From Alphaproteobacteria bacterium (GTDB taxonomy: Bacteria > Pseudomonadota > Gammaproteobacteria > JAGOUN01), in the NCBI GenBank assembly GCA_021151585.1, contig JAGKWX010000011.1:1-50471 (forward strand): a stretch of DNA of 50,471 bases, written 5' to 3'. The notes under the pieces were generated by a model. It was given only the letters and a program-made list of their open reading frames with translations, made no database searches and had not been told where the DNA came from. The number at the start of each line of letters is the position of its first letter. The first letter of the stretch is position 1. Below are positions 16,397 to 24,614 of this stretch, piece after piece. The position numbers and the translations under genes are program-made.

Positions 16397-16529
16397 TGCC
16401 GAATCTAAGTAATTTGATGGAGATTTTTTCTTTACCGTAGTGGCAAGTGTCGCTTTAAGAGAATATTTCAATAAAGCTGCTTATCTTGAGCTTGTTTAGT
16501 AGGTTGGCTGCTGACTTTAGGATAATTTT
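16397..16529 (+). repeat. about 135-nt dispersed repeat, copy B
   Basis: Aligns end to end with 3193-3332: it starts GAATCTAAGTAATTT, contains ATTTCAATAAAG and GAGCTTGTTTAGTAGG, and ends GACTTTAGGATAATTTT. It ends just before the start of the APC permease gene and could carry that gene's promoter. Confidence 0.5.
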
Positions 16530-16555
16530 AGGGAAACTATAACATAGGTGTTGCA

Positions 16556-18115
16556 ATGCAAGTACAACGTTCCGTTGGTCTTTTGGGTTTGTTGTTTTTA
16601 TCTGTTGGTGGAATCATTGGCTCAGGTTGGTTGTTTGGCCCCTTCTTCGCCGCGCAAATCGCTGGCCCATCGGCGATACTGGCCTGGATTTTGGGCGGTT
16701 TATTGATGGTTGTTGTTGGATTAACATTTGCAGAGCTGGCTGCTATGTTTCCTGTCACCGGTGGATCTAGTCAATTTTTGCAAATTAGTCATGGGACTCT
16801 AGTTAGCTTTACTTTTGCATGGATAGGTTGGATATCATCTATTGCTGTGGCCCCTATCGAAACCCTGGCATTGTTGCAATACGCAACGCATTATTTCCCC
16901 TGGTTAACTATGAAAAAAGCGGGTGTTAACGTATTAAGTGGACAGGGTATGTTTATAGCAGCGTTAGTTATGGCCATTATTTGCTGGATTAATGTCGTCG
17001 GCGTAAATTTTTTATCGAGATCTACGGTTGTTCTAGGGTGCTTCAAATTATTAGTTCCTAGCGTGACTATCATTTCATTATTACTCTTTAATTTCCATGT
17101 AGAAAATTTTACCAGTCATGGTTTTTTAGCTGGTGGTTGGCACGGTTTACTGGCTAGCCTACCAACCGCTGGGATTATTTTTTCATTTATTGGTTATAGT
17201 TCTGCGGTTCAGATGGGTGGTGAAGCCAAGCGTCCTCAATTTGCTATACCATTTGCTATTTTGGGTTCCCTGATTATCTGTACGTGTTTGTATTGCGCTT
17301 TACAAGTTGCATTTATTGGCGCAGTTCCCGCCAGTGGTTTGTTACACGGCTGGGAGCATGTAACCTTTGAAGGCGACGCAGGACCTTTTGTGGGTTTAAT
17401 GATGTTAGCTGGGTTGTTTTTTTGGGCGCAAGTGCTCTATGTGGATGCGGTGGCGTCACCTTTTGGCACAGCCTTAATATATACCGGATCAACTGCGCGC
17501 ATGGCGTATGCGATGGGAAAAAATGGTTATATGCCAAGTTTTTTACGTCAATTAAATAGACAGAATGCGCCGGCGCGATTAGTATGGGTGAACTTTTTCT
17601 TAGGGTTAATTTTGTTTTTGCCGTTTCCAAGTTGGCAAGCTATGATGAGTTTTTTGGTTTCGGCGGTAGTATTTGCTTATGCCGTTGGGCCTTTGGCATT
17701 AGTTGTACTGAGAAAAACGGTCCCCGACCAAGCCCGACCATTTCGCTTACCACAAGCAAATATATTGTCTTTTTTAGCCTTCTATATTTGTAATTTAATT
17801 TTGTTATGGGTCGGCTGGCCAATTATATATAAGATGTTTATCGTTATTTTTTTGGGGTATGTGTTGCTGTGGGTGTATCGACAGTATGGTCATGGTCAGT
17901 GTTTTTCCATGGAATGGCATAACGCCGGTTGGTTGATTGCATATTTAGTTTTGCTAGGAGGGATTTCTTATGCCTCAACCTTCAATGGCCGCGGCTGGAT
18001 TGGTTTTGGTTGGGATTTTCTCGCGGTCTTGGCGGCAAGCTTGTTTATTTTTATATGGGCGTATCGCAGTGGCTGCAAGACGCCGGCTCAATTGCACGTA
18101 GTGCAGAGTGAGTAA
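16556..18115 (+). CDS. APC-superfamily amino acid permease
   Basis: A 519-residue inner-membrane transporter with about 12-14 membrane segments. The first helix has the APC substrate-site motif GGIIGSGWLFGP, and later FAELAAMFPVTGGSSQF, GYSSAVQMGGEAKRPQFAIP and STARMAYAMGKNGYMP are typical of amino-acid/proton symporters of the aspartate or YveA-like type. The specific amino acid cannot be read. It overlaps in a different frame the first codons of the extended coaD frame, but its stop at 18113-18115 lies 13 nt before the proposed coaD start. Amino-acid permeases are abundant in intracellular gammaproteobacteria, which live on host amino acids. Confidence 0.88.
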   Translation: MQVQRSVGLLGLLFLSVGGIIGSGWLFGPFFAAQIAGPSAILAWILGGLLMVVVGLTFAELAAMFPVTGGSSQFLQISHGTLVSFTFAWIGWISSIAVAPIETLALLQYATHYFPWLTMKKAGVNVLSGQGMFIAALVMAIICWINVVGVNFLSRSTVVLGCFKLLVPSVTIISLLLFNFHVENFTSHGFLAGGWHGLLASLPTAGIIFSFIGYSSAVQMGGEAKRPQFAIPFAILGSLIICTCLYCALQVAFIGAVPASGLLHGWEHVTFEGDAGPFVGLMMLAGLFFWAQVLYVDAVASPFGTALIYTGSTARMAYAMGKNGYMPSFLRQLNRQNAPARLVWVNFFLGLILFLPFPSWQAMMSFLVSAVVFAYAVGPLALVVLRKTVPDQARPFRLPQANILSFLAFYICNLILLWVGWPIIYKMFIVIFLGYVLLWVYRQYGHGQCFSMEWHNAGWLIAYLVLLGGISYASTFNGRGWIGFGWDFLAVLAASLFIFIWAYRSGCKTPAQLHVVQSE

Positions 18116-18128
18116 ATGGGAGGGTTTT

Positions 18129-18611
18129 ATGAAGCATATTGCGGTTTATCCGGGTACTTTTGATCCACTAACGAATGGTCATGTCGATATTGTTGAGCGA
18201 GCATTAACATTATTTGATGAGGTGATTGTTGCGGTTGCGGATAATCCAGATAAAAAGCCTTTTTTATCTTATGTTCAGCGCATTGCATTAGCCAGTGAAT
18301 GTTTTGTTAATCACAAAAAAGTCGTTGTTGAGGGATTTAATAATTTATTGACGGATTACATTCAGTCAAAAAACACAAGTATTGTTATTCGTGGTTTGCG
18401 CGCGGTTTCGGATTTTGAATACGAATTTGCTTTGGCGGGTATGAATAGAAAGTTGATGCCTACGATTGAAACTATTTATTTAATGCCATCGGATGAATAT
18501 ATGTTTGTATCTTCGTCCTTTGTGCGGGAAGTGGCTAAATTAAAGGGGGATGTCAGTAAATTTGTGCCGCCTGCTGTATTTCAGGTTTTGCAAAACAATT
18601 GGCCGCGTTGA
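18129..18611 (+). CDS. coaD: phosphopantetheine adenylyltransferase
   Basis: Makes dephospho-CoA from 4'-phosphopantetheine and ATP, the penultimate CoA step. The 160-residue protein begins MKHIAVYPGTFDPLTNGH with the TGFD-like and (H/T)xGH nucleotidyltransferase motif; later IRGLRAVSDFEYEFALAGMN and the ISST-like VSSSFVREV are the family signature. GGAGGG at 18119-18124 fixes the ATG at 18129; the frame is open 7 codons upstream but has no Shine-Dalgarno. It follows the permease by 13 nt, so readthrough is likely. Confidence 0.96.
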   Translation: MKHIAVYPGTFDPLTNGHVDIVERALTLFDEVIVAVADNPDKKPFLSYVQRIALASECFVNHKKVVVEGFNNLLTDYIQSKNTSIVIRGLRAVSDFEYEFALAGMNRKLMPTIETIYLMPSDEYMFVSSSFVREVAKLKGDVSKFVPPAVFQVLQNNWPR

Positions 18612-18686
18612 TCGATATGGTTAGTAAGCGCATAGTCGCCATTCGATGTAGGCTTGTTTTTGTGAATAGAGCTGATAAATCAATAT

Positions 18687-18716
18687 AAAAAAAGGCACTC
18701 AGGGCGCCTTTTTTTT
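18687..18716. terminator. bidirectional terminator between coaD and rpmG
   Basis: A run of seven A then GGC, and GCC then eight T, form a stem around a GC-rich centre. With A on the left and T on the right it can work in both directions, ending coaD on the plus strand and rpmBG on the minus strand. Confidence 0.75.
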
Positions 18717-18729
18717 AGAAGCTAAATAA

Positions 18730-18948
18730 TTACTTTATTTTGTCTTCTTTAAACACAACGTGCATGCCAAGTTTGCCAGTTTCTTTGTTAAAAGCACGTG
18801 GGTCAAAGCATTTTTTTTCTAGCTTTTCTAGTTTTCCCGTGCCGCCACTTTTAGGCTTTGAGCGCTTAGTTGTGGTTTTATAAAAGCCTGTTTTGCTGCC
18901 TTTTTCGGTGGTTCCGGTTGAAACCAGTTTAATTTTAACTCGATCCAT
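18730..18948 (-). CDS. rpmG: ribosomal protein bL33
   Basis: A component of the large ribosomal subunit. The 72-residue protein keeps the bL33 core (VKIKLVSTGTT, FYKTTTKR, LEKKCFDPRA, HVVFKEDKIK), but is longer than the usual 50-55 residues: it has extra residues after the TTEKGSK turn, in the SGGTG stretch and in FNKETGKLG. It has a single Cys and so is a zinc-free form. The gene is 9 nt downstream of rpmB, as in other gammaproteobacteria. Confidence 0.93.
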   Translation of the reverse strand: MDRVKIKLVSTGTTEKGSKTGFYKTTTKRSKPKSGGTGKLEKLEKKCFDPRAFNKETGKLGMHVVFKEDKIK

Positions 18949-18957
18949 TTTTCACCC

Positions 18958-19194
18958 CTAAACTTTTTGGCCGCGAGCGCGCATTTCTGCAACGATAACT
19001 TCAATACCTTTTTTATCTAAAGTGCGCAGACCTTTCGTGCTTAATTTGAGCGTGACATAGCGCTTTTCGCTGCCTAACCACACGCGATGCGTATGCAGAT
19101 TTGGTAAAAAACGACGTCTTGTTTTGTTGTTCGCATGTGACACATTATTGCCCGACATCGGCTTTTTGCCGGTCACTTGGCAGACCATTGACAT
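18958..19194 (-). CDS. rpmB: ribosomal protein bL28
   Basis: A large-subunit ribosomal protein of 78 residues with the family start MSMVCQVTGKKPMSGNNVSHANNKTRRRFLPNLH and the end of WLGSEKRYVTLKLS. AGGAGA lies 6 nt before the ATG. It heads the rpmB-rpmG operon next to radC, the same neighbourhood as radC-rpmB-rpmG-coaD in Escherichia coli, except that coaD is here on the opposite strand. Confidence 0.96.
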   Translation of the reverse strand: MSMVCQVTGKKPMSGNNVSHANNKTRRRFLPNLHTHRVWLGSEKRYVTLKLSTKGLRTLDKKGIEVIVAEMRARGQKV

Positions 19195-19334
19195 TATTCA
19201 TCTCCTAAAACTTTTTGCCGATTACGGCTAAGCCTGAATTTATACCAGAGTTTGGATAAGAATGCACGCTTTTTTTCAAGGTTGTACGTTGCGTCTTTTG
19301 AATGTGTCCTAGAGGTTAACTGCGAAAGCTAGAA

Positions 19335-20012
19335 TTACAAAAAATCTCCGTGTTCCGAAAACGCATATATTTTATCTTGAGCAACAATAATATGATCCAG
19401 GAGCTTTATGTCAACCATTTCGACGACCTGCCTGATTTGTTGCGTGATCAGAATATCGGCCTCGCTAGGTTGTGCAGCCCCTGTGGGGTGGTTGTGTCCT
19501 AACACGATGGCATAGGCATTATGTTGTAGTGCAAGTTTAACAATTTCCCGAGGATAAATTGCGACATGCGTTAATGTGCCATAAAATAATTCCTCGTAGT
19601 GAATGATTCTCATTTGAGGATTTAATAATAGGCAAACAAATGTTTCTCGTTCTTTATTTTTCAATCGGATATGCAAATATTTTTTTACAGCAATCGAGTT
19701 GTTGGTAATGGGTTGTTCGCAAGCGCTTTCCCATAGATAACGCCGACACAATTCTAAGATGGCTTGCAGTGTAACGGCTTTAGCCTCGCCAATACCACGA
19801 ATGCTTTTCAGTTCATTATTGCTGGCATGTAGCAATGAGGCTAGGGATGGGTATCGTGTCAATAACTCATTGGCGAGTTCAAGCACCGATGTATCTTTGG
19901 TGCCAGTATTTAAAAAAATAGCTAGCAATTCGCTATTCGAGAGAGTTTGTGCGCCATGCGCAATCAGTTTTTCACGTGGGCGATATTGCGCCGCAATGGA
20001 TTTTATGGTCAT
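19335..20012 (-). CDS. radC: RadC-family JAMM/MPN protein
   Basis: A 225-residue RadC protein with an N-terminal helix-hairpin-helix region (RGIGEAKAVTLQAILELCRR) and a C-terminal MPN/JAB domain carrying the metal-binding HNHPTGAAQPSEAD. Its role in DNA repair is traditional but poorly defined; the JAMM motif implies a zinc-dependent hydrolase. Co-located with rpmB as in other gammaproteobacteria. It is read in the same direction as rpmB but separated by about 140 nt. Confidence 0.94.
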   Translation of the reverse strand: MTIKSIAAQYRPREKLIAHGAQTLSNSELLAIFLNTGTKDTSVLELANELLTRYPSLASLLHASNNELKSIRGIGEAKAVTLQAILELCRRYLWESACEQPITNNSIAVKKYLHIRLKNKERETFVCLLLNPQMRIIHYEELFYGTLTHVAIYPREIVKLALQHNAYAIVLGHNHPTGAAQPSEADILITQQIRQVVEMVDIKLLDHIIVAQDKIYAFSEHGDFL

Positions 20013-20094
20013 AGAGATCTCGATAAAAAAGACTAAGGCTGTGTGCTAGTTTGTGTCGAAATGACAGGAGAAAGAGTAGGAAATGAGGAAAAGA

Positions 20095-21132
20095 TTATAT
20101 CAGAATTTTTTCTCGTAGCTCAACGCTGTTAGCCAATAATTTTAATAGAGGTAAGGTTTGCTGCCAAGACAGGCAAGCGTCTGTAATGCTTTGGCCATAC
20201 TTCAAGTCGTTGTTACGCTGCGGTATCTGCTTTCCTTCCTCTAAAAAACTTTCAAGCATAACGCCTGCTATATAACGATTACCGGAAGCGATTTGATCAG
20301 CGATATTTTTACTTACATCAATTTGTTTGAGATGAGTTTTGCCACTGTTGCCATGACTACAATCTACGATTAAATAAGGCGGTAATTGGCGTGATTGTAG
20401 TTGTGTTACAACATGCTCGATATTTTCCGCATCATAATTGGCGTGATTATTCGAGCCACGCAAAATAACATGTCCATGAGGGTTGCCTGAAGTTTCGATG
20501 ATTGTTGCCATTCCTTGTGCATTAATACTAAAAAAATGATGAGGATGACGCGCGGTTTCTACTGCATCGATCGCAACTTGAGTATTGCCGTCGGTACTGT
20601 TTTTAAAGCCAATGGCGAGACCTAGGCCAGAGGCTAGCTCTCTATGTAAACGACTTTCTGAGGTACGAGCTCCAATAGCGCCCCAAGCAATAAAGTCATG
20701 GATATAATGTAGAGAAAAGGTGTCAATAAATTCACTGGCTGTCGGTACTTGTATATTTGTAATGTCACGCAATAATTTTCTAGCCATTAATATGCCTTCA
20801 TTTATGGCGTGACTGCCATCTAAGTGCGGATCGTTGATTAATCCTTTCCATCCTATGGTAGTGCGTGGTTTCTCGAAATAAACACGCATGATGATATGTA
20901 GTTGTTGCGAGTATTGTGTGATGGCTTGTTTAAGATATTGCGCGTATTCCAATGCTGCGATTGGATCATGTACAGAACATGGACCAACGATGACTAATAG
21001 TCGCTTATCTTTACCAGATAAAATATTAATTGCCTGTTCACGAGCTTCAGAGACGCTTTGTTCTGCCTCGGGTGAACACGGAAAAGCCGCTATCGCTTGC
21101 TCAGGCGATATCAACGTTTGACGTGATTTCAT
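20095..21132 (-). CDS. 3-deoxy-7-phosphoheptulonate (DAHP) synthase
   Basis: First enzyme of the shikimate pathway: phosphoenolpyruvate plus erythrose-4-phosphate gives DAHP. It is of the AroG/AroF/AroH class I-alpha type: LLVIVGPCSVHDP, MRVYFEKPRTTIGWKGLINDP, SWGAIGARTSESRLHREL-like WGAIGARTSES, GFKNSTDG, and DCSHGNSGK. The best start is the ATG at 21132 (345 residues); the frame extends 8 codons further to a TTG but that has no advantage. Which of the three E. coli isozymes it resembles, and so its feedback ligand, is not decided. A sigma70-like promoter is at 21165-21193. Confidence 0.94.
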   Translation of the reverse strand: MKSRQTLISPEQAIAAFPCSPEAEQSVSEAREQAINILSGKDKRLLVIVGPCSVHDPIAALEYAQYLKQAITQYSQQLHIIMRVYFEKPRTTIGWKGLINDPHLDGSHAINEGILMARKLLRDITNIQVPTASEFIDTFSLHYIHDFIAWGAIGARTSESRLHRELASGLGLAIGFKNSTDGNTQVAIDAVETARHPHHFFSINAQGMATIIETSGNPHGHVILRGSNNHANYDAENIEHVVTQLQSRQLPPYLIVDCSHGNSGKTHLKQIDVSKNIADQIASGNRYIAGVMLESFLEEGKQIPQRNNDLKYGQSITDACLSWQQTLPLLKLLANSVELREKILI

Positions 21133-21164
21133 GTGTTTATAGAAAATCGGAAACAATAGCTAAA

Positions 21165-21193
21165 ATGTTAACAGATTATTCGAAAATGATCAA
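21165..21193 (-). promoter_or_regulatory. possible sigma70 promoter for the DAHP synthase gene
   Basis: On the minus strand TTGATC (21188-21193) and TAACAT (21165-21170) are 17 nt apart, 32 nt before the ATG at 21132. It lies between the phosphatase stop and the DAHP synthase start. Confidence 0.35.
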
Positions 21194-21231
21194 AAAACAT
21201 GGTATTGCTGGCTTATGCTTTATCATTGGAT

Positions 21232-21873
21232 TTAGATATACACTTTAAATTCTTTATCTTCAATATGTAGAGAGAGAGCATTGCTACCTGACAAAGTGAC
21301 CACAAAACCTTGTAAATAATCGATCCAACAGTTTTGATGCATGGGTAACTGCAACAAGCTCCCTATAAAACTGGCTAAAATAACGTCATGACTCACATAG
21401 AGACTATTTTTTTGTAATTGCAGATCAGATAGCATTGCTTGAAGCAACAAACGGTTGCCATCTGCTAAATCTCGAAATCCTACAAAAGGATGGCCGGAAA
21501 TATACTGATAAACAATATCAAACACAGAATATTCCTCAAAAATTTTTCCAGCTAGCTTTTCATCATTAATATAAACACCCGGATGTCCGAGTAAAAAAGA
21601 CTCTTCAAGATTATTAGAATAGCTTAGTTTTTTGTGTATAATTTTAGCTGTTTGTATACAGCGAGGAACAGGGCTAGTTTTTATTGTATTGATTACAAAA
21701 GGCATCTTATTTAAGAATGTCCCTAAATTGTTTGATTGTTCTATCCCCTCTTCCGTAATATCACAATCATAACGAGAAGGTTCTGTATCAACAAATTTTT
21801 GTGCGTGACGCAAAACTATAATAAACGGTGTGTCAAAAGTGCGCAACGTCACTATTTTTTTTAGATTAAACAT
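21232..21873 (-). CDS. histidine phosphatase family protein
   Basis: A 213-residue member of the histidine phosphatase (phosphoglycerate mutase-like) superfamily. The phosphate pocket is seen as R22-H23 in VLRHAQK (most members have RHG or RHA), R in SPVPRCIQTAKII, and the second His in YVSHDVILA. It should use a phosphohistidine intermediate to hydrolyse a phosphate ester, probably of a small molecule. It is the last gene of the five-gene cluster and its start overlaps the preceding methyltransferase gene by 8 nt, so it is likely translationally coupled and dephosphorylates a pathway intermediate, perhaps a sugar phosphate. Substrate is unknown. Confidence 0.8.
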   Translation of the reverse strand: MFNLKKIVTLRTFDTPFIIVLRHAQKFVDTEPSRYDCDITEEGIEQSNNLGTFLNKMPFVINTIKTSPVPRCIQTAKIIHKKLSYSNNLEESFLLGHPGVYINDEKLAGKIFEEYSVFDIVYQYISGHPFVGFRDLADGNRLLLQAMLSDLQLQKNSLYVSHDVILASFIGSLLQLPMHQNCWIDYLQGFVVTLSGSNALSLHIEDKEFKVYI

Positions 21874-23551
21874 ATGCTCTCTTAAATCTAAGCAAATGAT
21901 AGTTTTGAGAATCTATTTTCCCGATGAAATTTAAATTCGCCTTTTTAGCAAGCACGATATATTCCGATAAGGTTCTTTCTCTTCCTCCTGTAACAATCAG
22001 CATGTTTAAATCTAACAAGCCACCGGCACAGGAGTTTTCTTTAAAATTAAACTCAATCAGACATACTTCACCATTCAAATGGGTTGCTTGAGAGGCTTGC
22101 TGTAAAATTAATACAGATTTTTCATCATCCCAATCATGCAAAACACGTGCAAGAAAAATAACATCAGCATGACAAGGCCAAGGCTTGAATAAATCAAAAC
22201 TACAGGCAATAGCACGAGATTGAATGGCTTCGGGGAGCTGCACATTTTTAACAACGGCTTCCATGTCCAGCAACTGCCCTGTTAAATGAGGATGAAATTC
22301 TAAAAAAGATTGGAGTAAGGCGCCATGCCCACCTGCAGCATCAATAATAGTCTTATAAGCGGATAAATCAAATTTGTTTGCTAATATAGGGTAATCATGT
22401 TTTGCATAGCTATTCAATGCCACTTGATAATCACGCAAATGTTCTGGATTCTTAGATAACCAATCAAAAATAGGCATTCCAAATTTTTCAGAATAAACCT
22501 CTTGCTCAGATCGCAAGGCTCTTGTTAAATAACCCCATGCCTCATAATTTTCATCTGTCCAATGCTTAGCGGCTGATGTTAAACTTAAAGGATGGTCGTT
22601 TGTTAAATAAACAGACTTTTCTGTTAAATAAAAGATATCATTCTCTTCCCGTACTAACCCTAATTCACCTAATGCACGCAACAACCGTTGCATACTACGC
22701 AATGGTATCTGAATTCGATGAGTGAGTTCAGCAGCCTTCGTAGGCAAATATTCAAATACTTCTAAAGAAATTGCGGCTTTAATCGTTTGCGATCGCCAAA
22801 ATCCAACCATGTCTGACGATAATTGTTGAAAGGCAGAAAATTTTTCAGAACAAAGCGTTTCAAGAACTTTCCCGCGTTCATTAATGCGTAATATTGCTCC
22901 AGAAAAATCTTCAACTCTCGCCATGCCATTATAAAAAGGTTCTACCATAGAGTAGCGCTGCGAATAAATGGGATCCCCTTTAAAATTAATATGGCAATAC
23001 CCTTGCGATTCTTTAGCTCGCGCATAACTTTTATGGTATACATCTAAATCTTGATAAAATTTTCCATGCAGCTTTTCGCCTGATTTTTTAATATGAGTAT
23101 ACTGACCCTCAAAATTTTGAACCACAGCAATTCCGTCACGAAAGTCACCGGCATAGGCATAATAGTGCGGATATAATAAATATCCTTTGTGATCAATATG
23201 AGTATAACCTAAAACGGATTTAACCACGCAACACCCATCCTGAAAATTTCCGCACCATTCATGGCGATTCTCATAAACAGACTCGCCACGTTCATCCACG
23301 TGAAACCAAGAATCTTTTGAACAAACCGTGGCAAGGCCTTCATAATAGCCGAAGGTTTTATCATAACGATGATTATACGCAGGCTCTCCCTCTAATCGAA
23401 TATGGTAAGCGCCTGTTTTATCATTGACCGGGGCAAGGCCAGGCTGATGAAATTTAAGTACCTTATTAAATTTATGACGATAAAACGGCACCCCATTTTT
23501 TAAATGATGTGTTTCACATTCAGAAACCGTAATGCTAGATAGATCAACCAA
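21866..23551 (-). CDS. fusion of WG-like repeats and SAM-dependent O-methyltransferase
   Basis: A two-part protein of 561 residues. Residues about 15-245 contain six or seven tandem repeats of about 35 residues, each ending like F.(D/N)G.A.V and beginning with an aromatic residue then HI or HV (for example YTHIDHKG, YCHINFKG), resembling WG/KWG beta repeats. Residues about 255-555 are an O-methyltransferase of the plant-type family: a helical dimerisation part (LTHRIQIPLRSMQRLLRALGELGLV), the SAM motif IIDAAGGHGALLQSF, LLDMEAVV, and RVLHDWDDEKSVLIL with the catalytic-region HDW. I chose the TTG at 23551 because AGGAG lies 7 nt upstream; the frame is open to 23590. The start overlaps the stop of the radical SAM gene by 8 nt. 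The substrate is unknown; the repeats may bind it or a partner. Confidence 0.82.
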   Translation of the reverse strand: MVDLSSITVSECETHHLKNGVPFYRHKFNKVLKFHQPGLAPVNDKTGAYHIRLEGEPAYNHRYDKTFGYYEGLATVCSKDSWFHVDERGESVYENRHEWCGNFQDGCCVVKSVLGYTHIDHKGYLLYPHYYAYAGDFRDGIAVVQNFEGQYTHIKKSGEKLHGKFYQDLDVYHKSYARAKESQGYCHINFKGDPIYSQRYSMVEPFYNGMARVEDFSGAILRINERGKVLETLCSEKFSAFQQLSSDMVGFWRSQTIKAAISLEVFEYLPTKAAELTHRIQIPLRSMQRLLRALGELGLVREENDIFYLTEKSVYLTNDHPLSLTSAAKHWTDENYEAWGYLTRALRSEQEVYSEKFGMPIFDWLSKNPEHLRDYQVALNSYAKHDYPILANKFDLSAYKTIIDAAGGHGALLQSFLEFHPHLTGQLLDMEAVVKNVQLPEAIQSRAIACSFDLFKPWPCHADVIFLARVLHDWDDEKSVLILQQASQATHLNGEVCLIEFNFKENSCAGGLLDLNMLIVTGGRERTLSEYIVLAKKANLNFIGKIDSQNYHLLRFKRAYV

Positions 23552-24614
23552 AAAAAATCTCCTCGTGTGCAGCAACAACTTTTTGATCAAGCGGTTTACG
23601 CATGTTACATTTTTGACAAACTTGATTTTTCATATAGTTTTGACTCAGGGTTTGATACGCTGGACTCTCAAAAATTGTTTTTAAGGTTGTATCATTTAGA
23701 TTGCCAAAATCACCCAACAATCGTCGTTCTTTATCTGGCGCGCAACATGGATTAAAGCGCCCATTAGAAGCCACCCATGCTTCTTTACCTAAAAAAGGAC
23801 ACGTTCCTCCTGGCGCCAAATCATGCATAGCGGATTCAGATAAATAATCAAAATTGACGAGGCGTATATACTTTCCATTTGGCAGTTTATGTTTTTGAGC
23901 CATATCTAATGATTTTTTAACAGCCTCATTCCAACGCTGTATAGAATCTAGATTTTTACGTAAAGATTGTTTCTCTAACGGCTGAAAACCATGTGTCCAT
24001 AATTGATGCCCTTTAATACGATCAACACCCAAATCAATACCGAGTTTTACCACTTCATGAAGTTCATCAACATTTGATTCCATAAATGTTAATTGCAAAG
24101 TAGTACTGCAATAATTCCCTCCCTGATTCGCGTGCTGGTTGCGAATATCAATAAATATCTTAAGATTGTTGAGGACTTTTTCCCAGTTCGTGCCTATCAT
24201 GATTTGTTCTTGCGTGCTTTTAGTTGCTCCATTCCACGATATTTTTACATCCGTTGTAATGGGGACAATAAGTTTAGCCCACTCCATTGCACCTTTTTTA
24301 GGAAAAGTTCCGTTGGTTGTTAAATTTAACATTATTTCATTTTCATGACACAACGCTAAAATTCTTTCAAAGTGCGGGAAAATTAAGGGCTCTCCCATCG
24401 TTGAAGGAATAATTTCTTGAACACCCAACTCCTTTGCTTGAGCAAATATTTTTTCCAGCAAGGCAAGCGGCATTCTGCGACGAGGAAGCCCATGTGCTTT
24501 TCTGTCGGCTAGTGTAGAGCTATATGGAGAATGATCTTCGCACATAATGCAAGATAAATTACAATCATCCGGATTCGTATCAAAAGTCACGCGCCATAAC
24601 TTTCTATTTTCCAT
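23544..24614 (-). CDS. radical SAM/SPASM enzyme
   Basis: A 356-residue radical SAM protein. The N-terminal cluster motif is C18-x3-C22-x2-C25 (DDCNLSCIMCED), and the core has STMGEPLIFPHF and NLTTNGTF. The C-terminal half carries a SPASM-type auxiliary cluster: CPF, then NGRFNPCCAPD and CQKC near the end. Such enzymes modify peptides or other substrates by radical chemistry on iron-sulfur clusters. No short precursor peptide gene was convincingly seen nearby. AAGGAAAA lies before the ATG, inside the end of the glycosyltransferase gene, which it overlaps by 11 nt; it overlaps the next gene by 8 nt. Confidence 0.9.
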   Translation of the reverse strand: MENRKLWRVTFDTNPDDCNLSCIMCEDHSPYSSTLADRKAHGLPRRRMPLALLEKIFAQAKELGVQEIIPSTMGEPLIFPHFERILALCHENEIMLNLTTNGTFPKKGAMEWAKLIVPITTDVKISWNGATKSTQEQIMIGTNWEKVLNNLKIFIDIRNQHANQGGNYCSTTLQLTFMESNVDELHEVVKLGIDLGVDRIKGHQLWTHGFQPLEKQSLRKNLDSIQRWNEAVKKSLDMAQKHKLPNGKYIRLVNFDYLSESAMHDLAPGGTCPFLGKEAWVASNGRFNPCCAPDKERRLLGDFGNLNDTTLKTIFESPAYQTLSQNYMKNQVCQKCNMRKPLDQKVVAAHEEIFFG

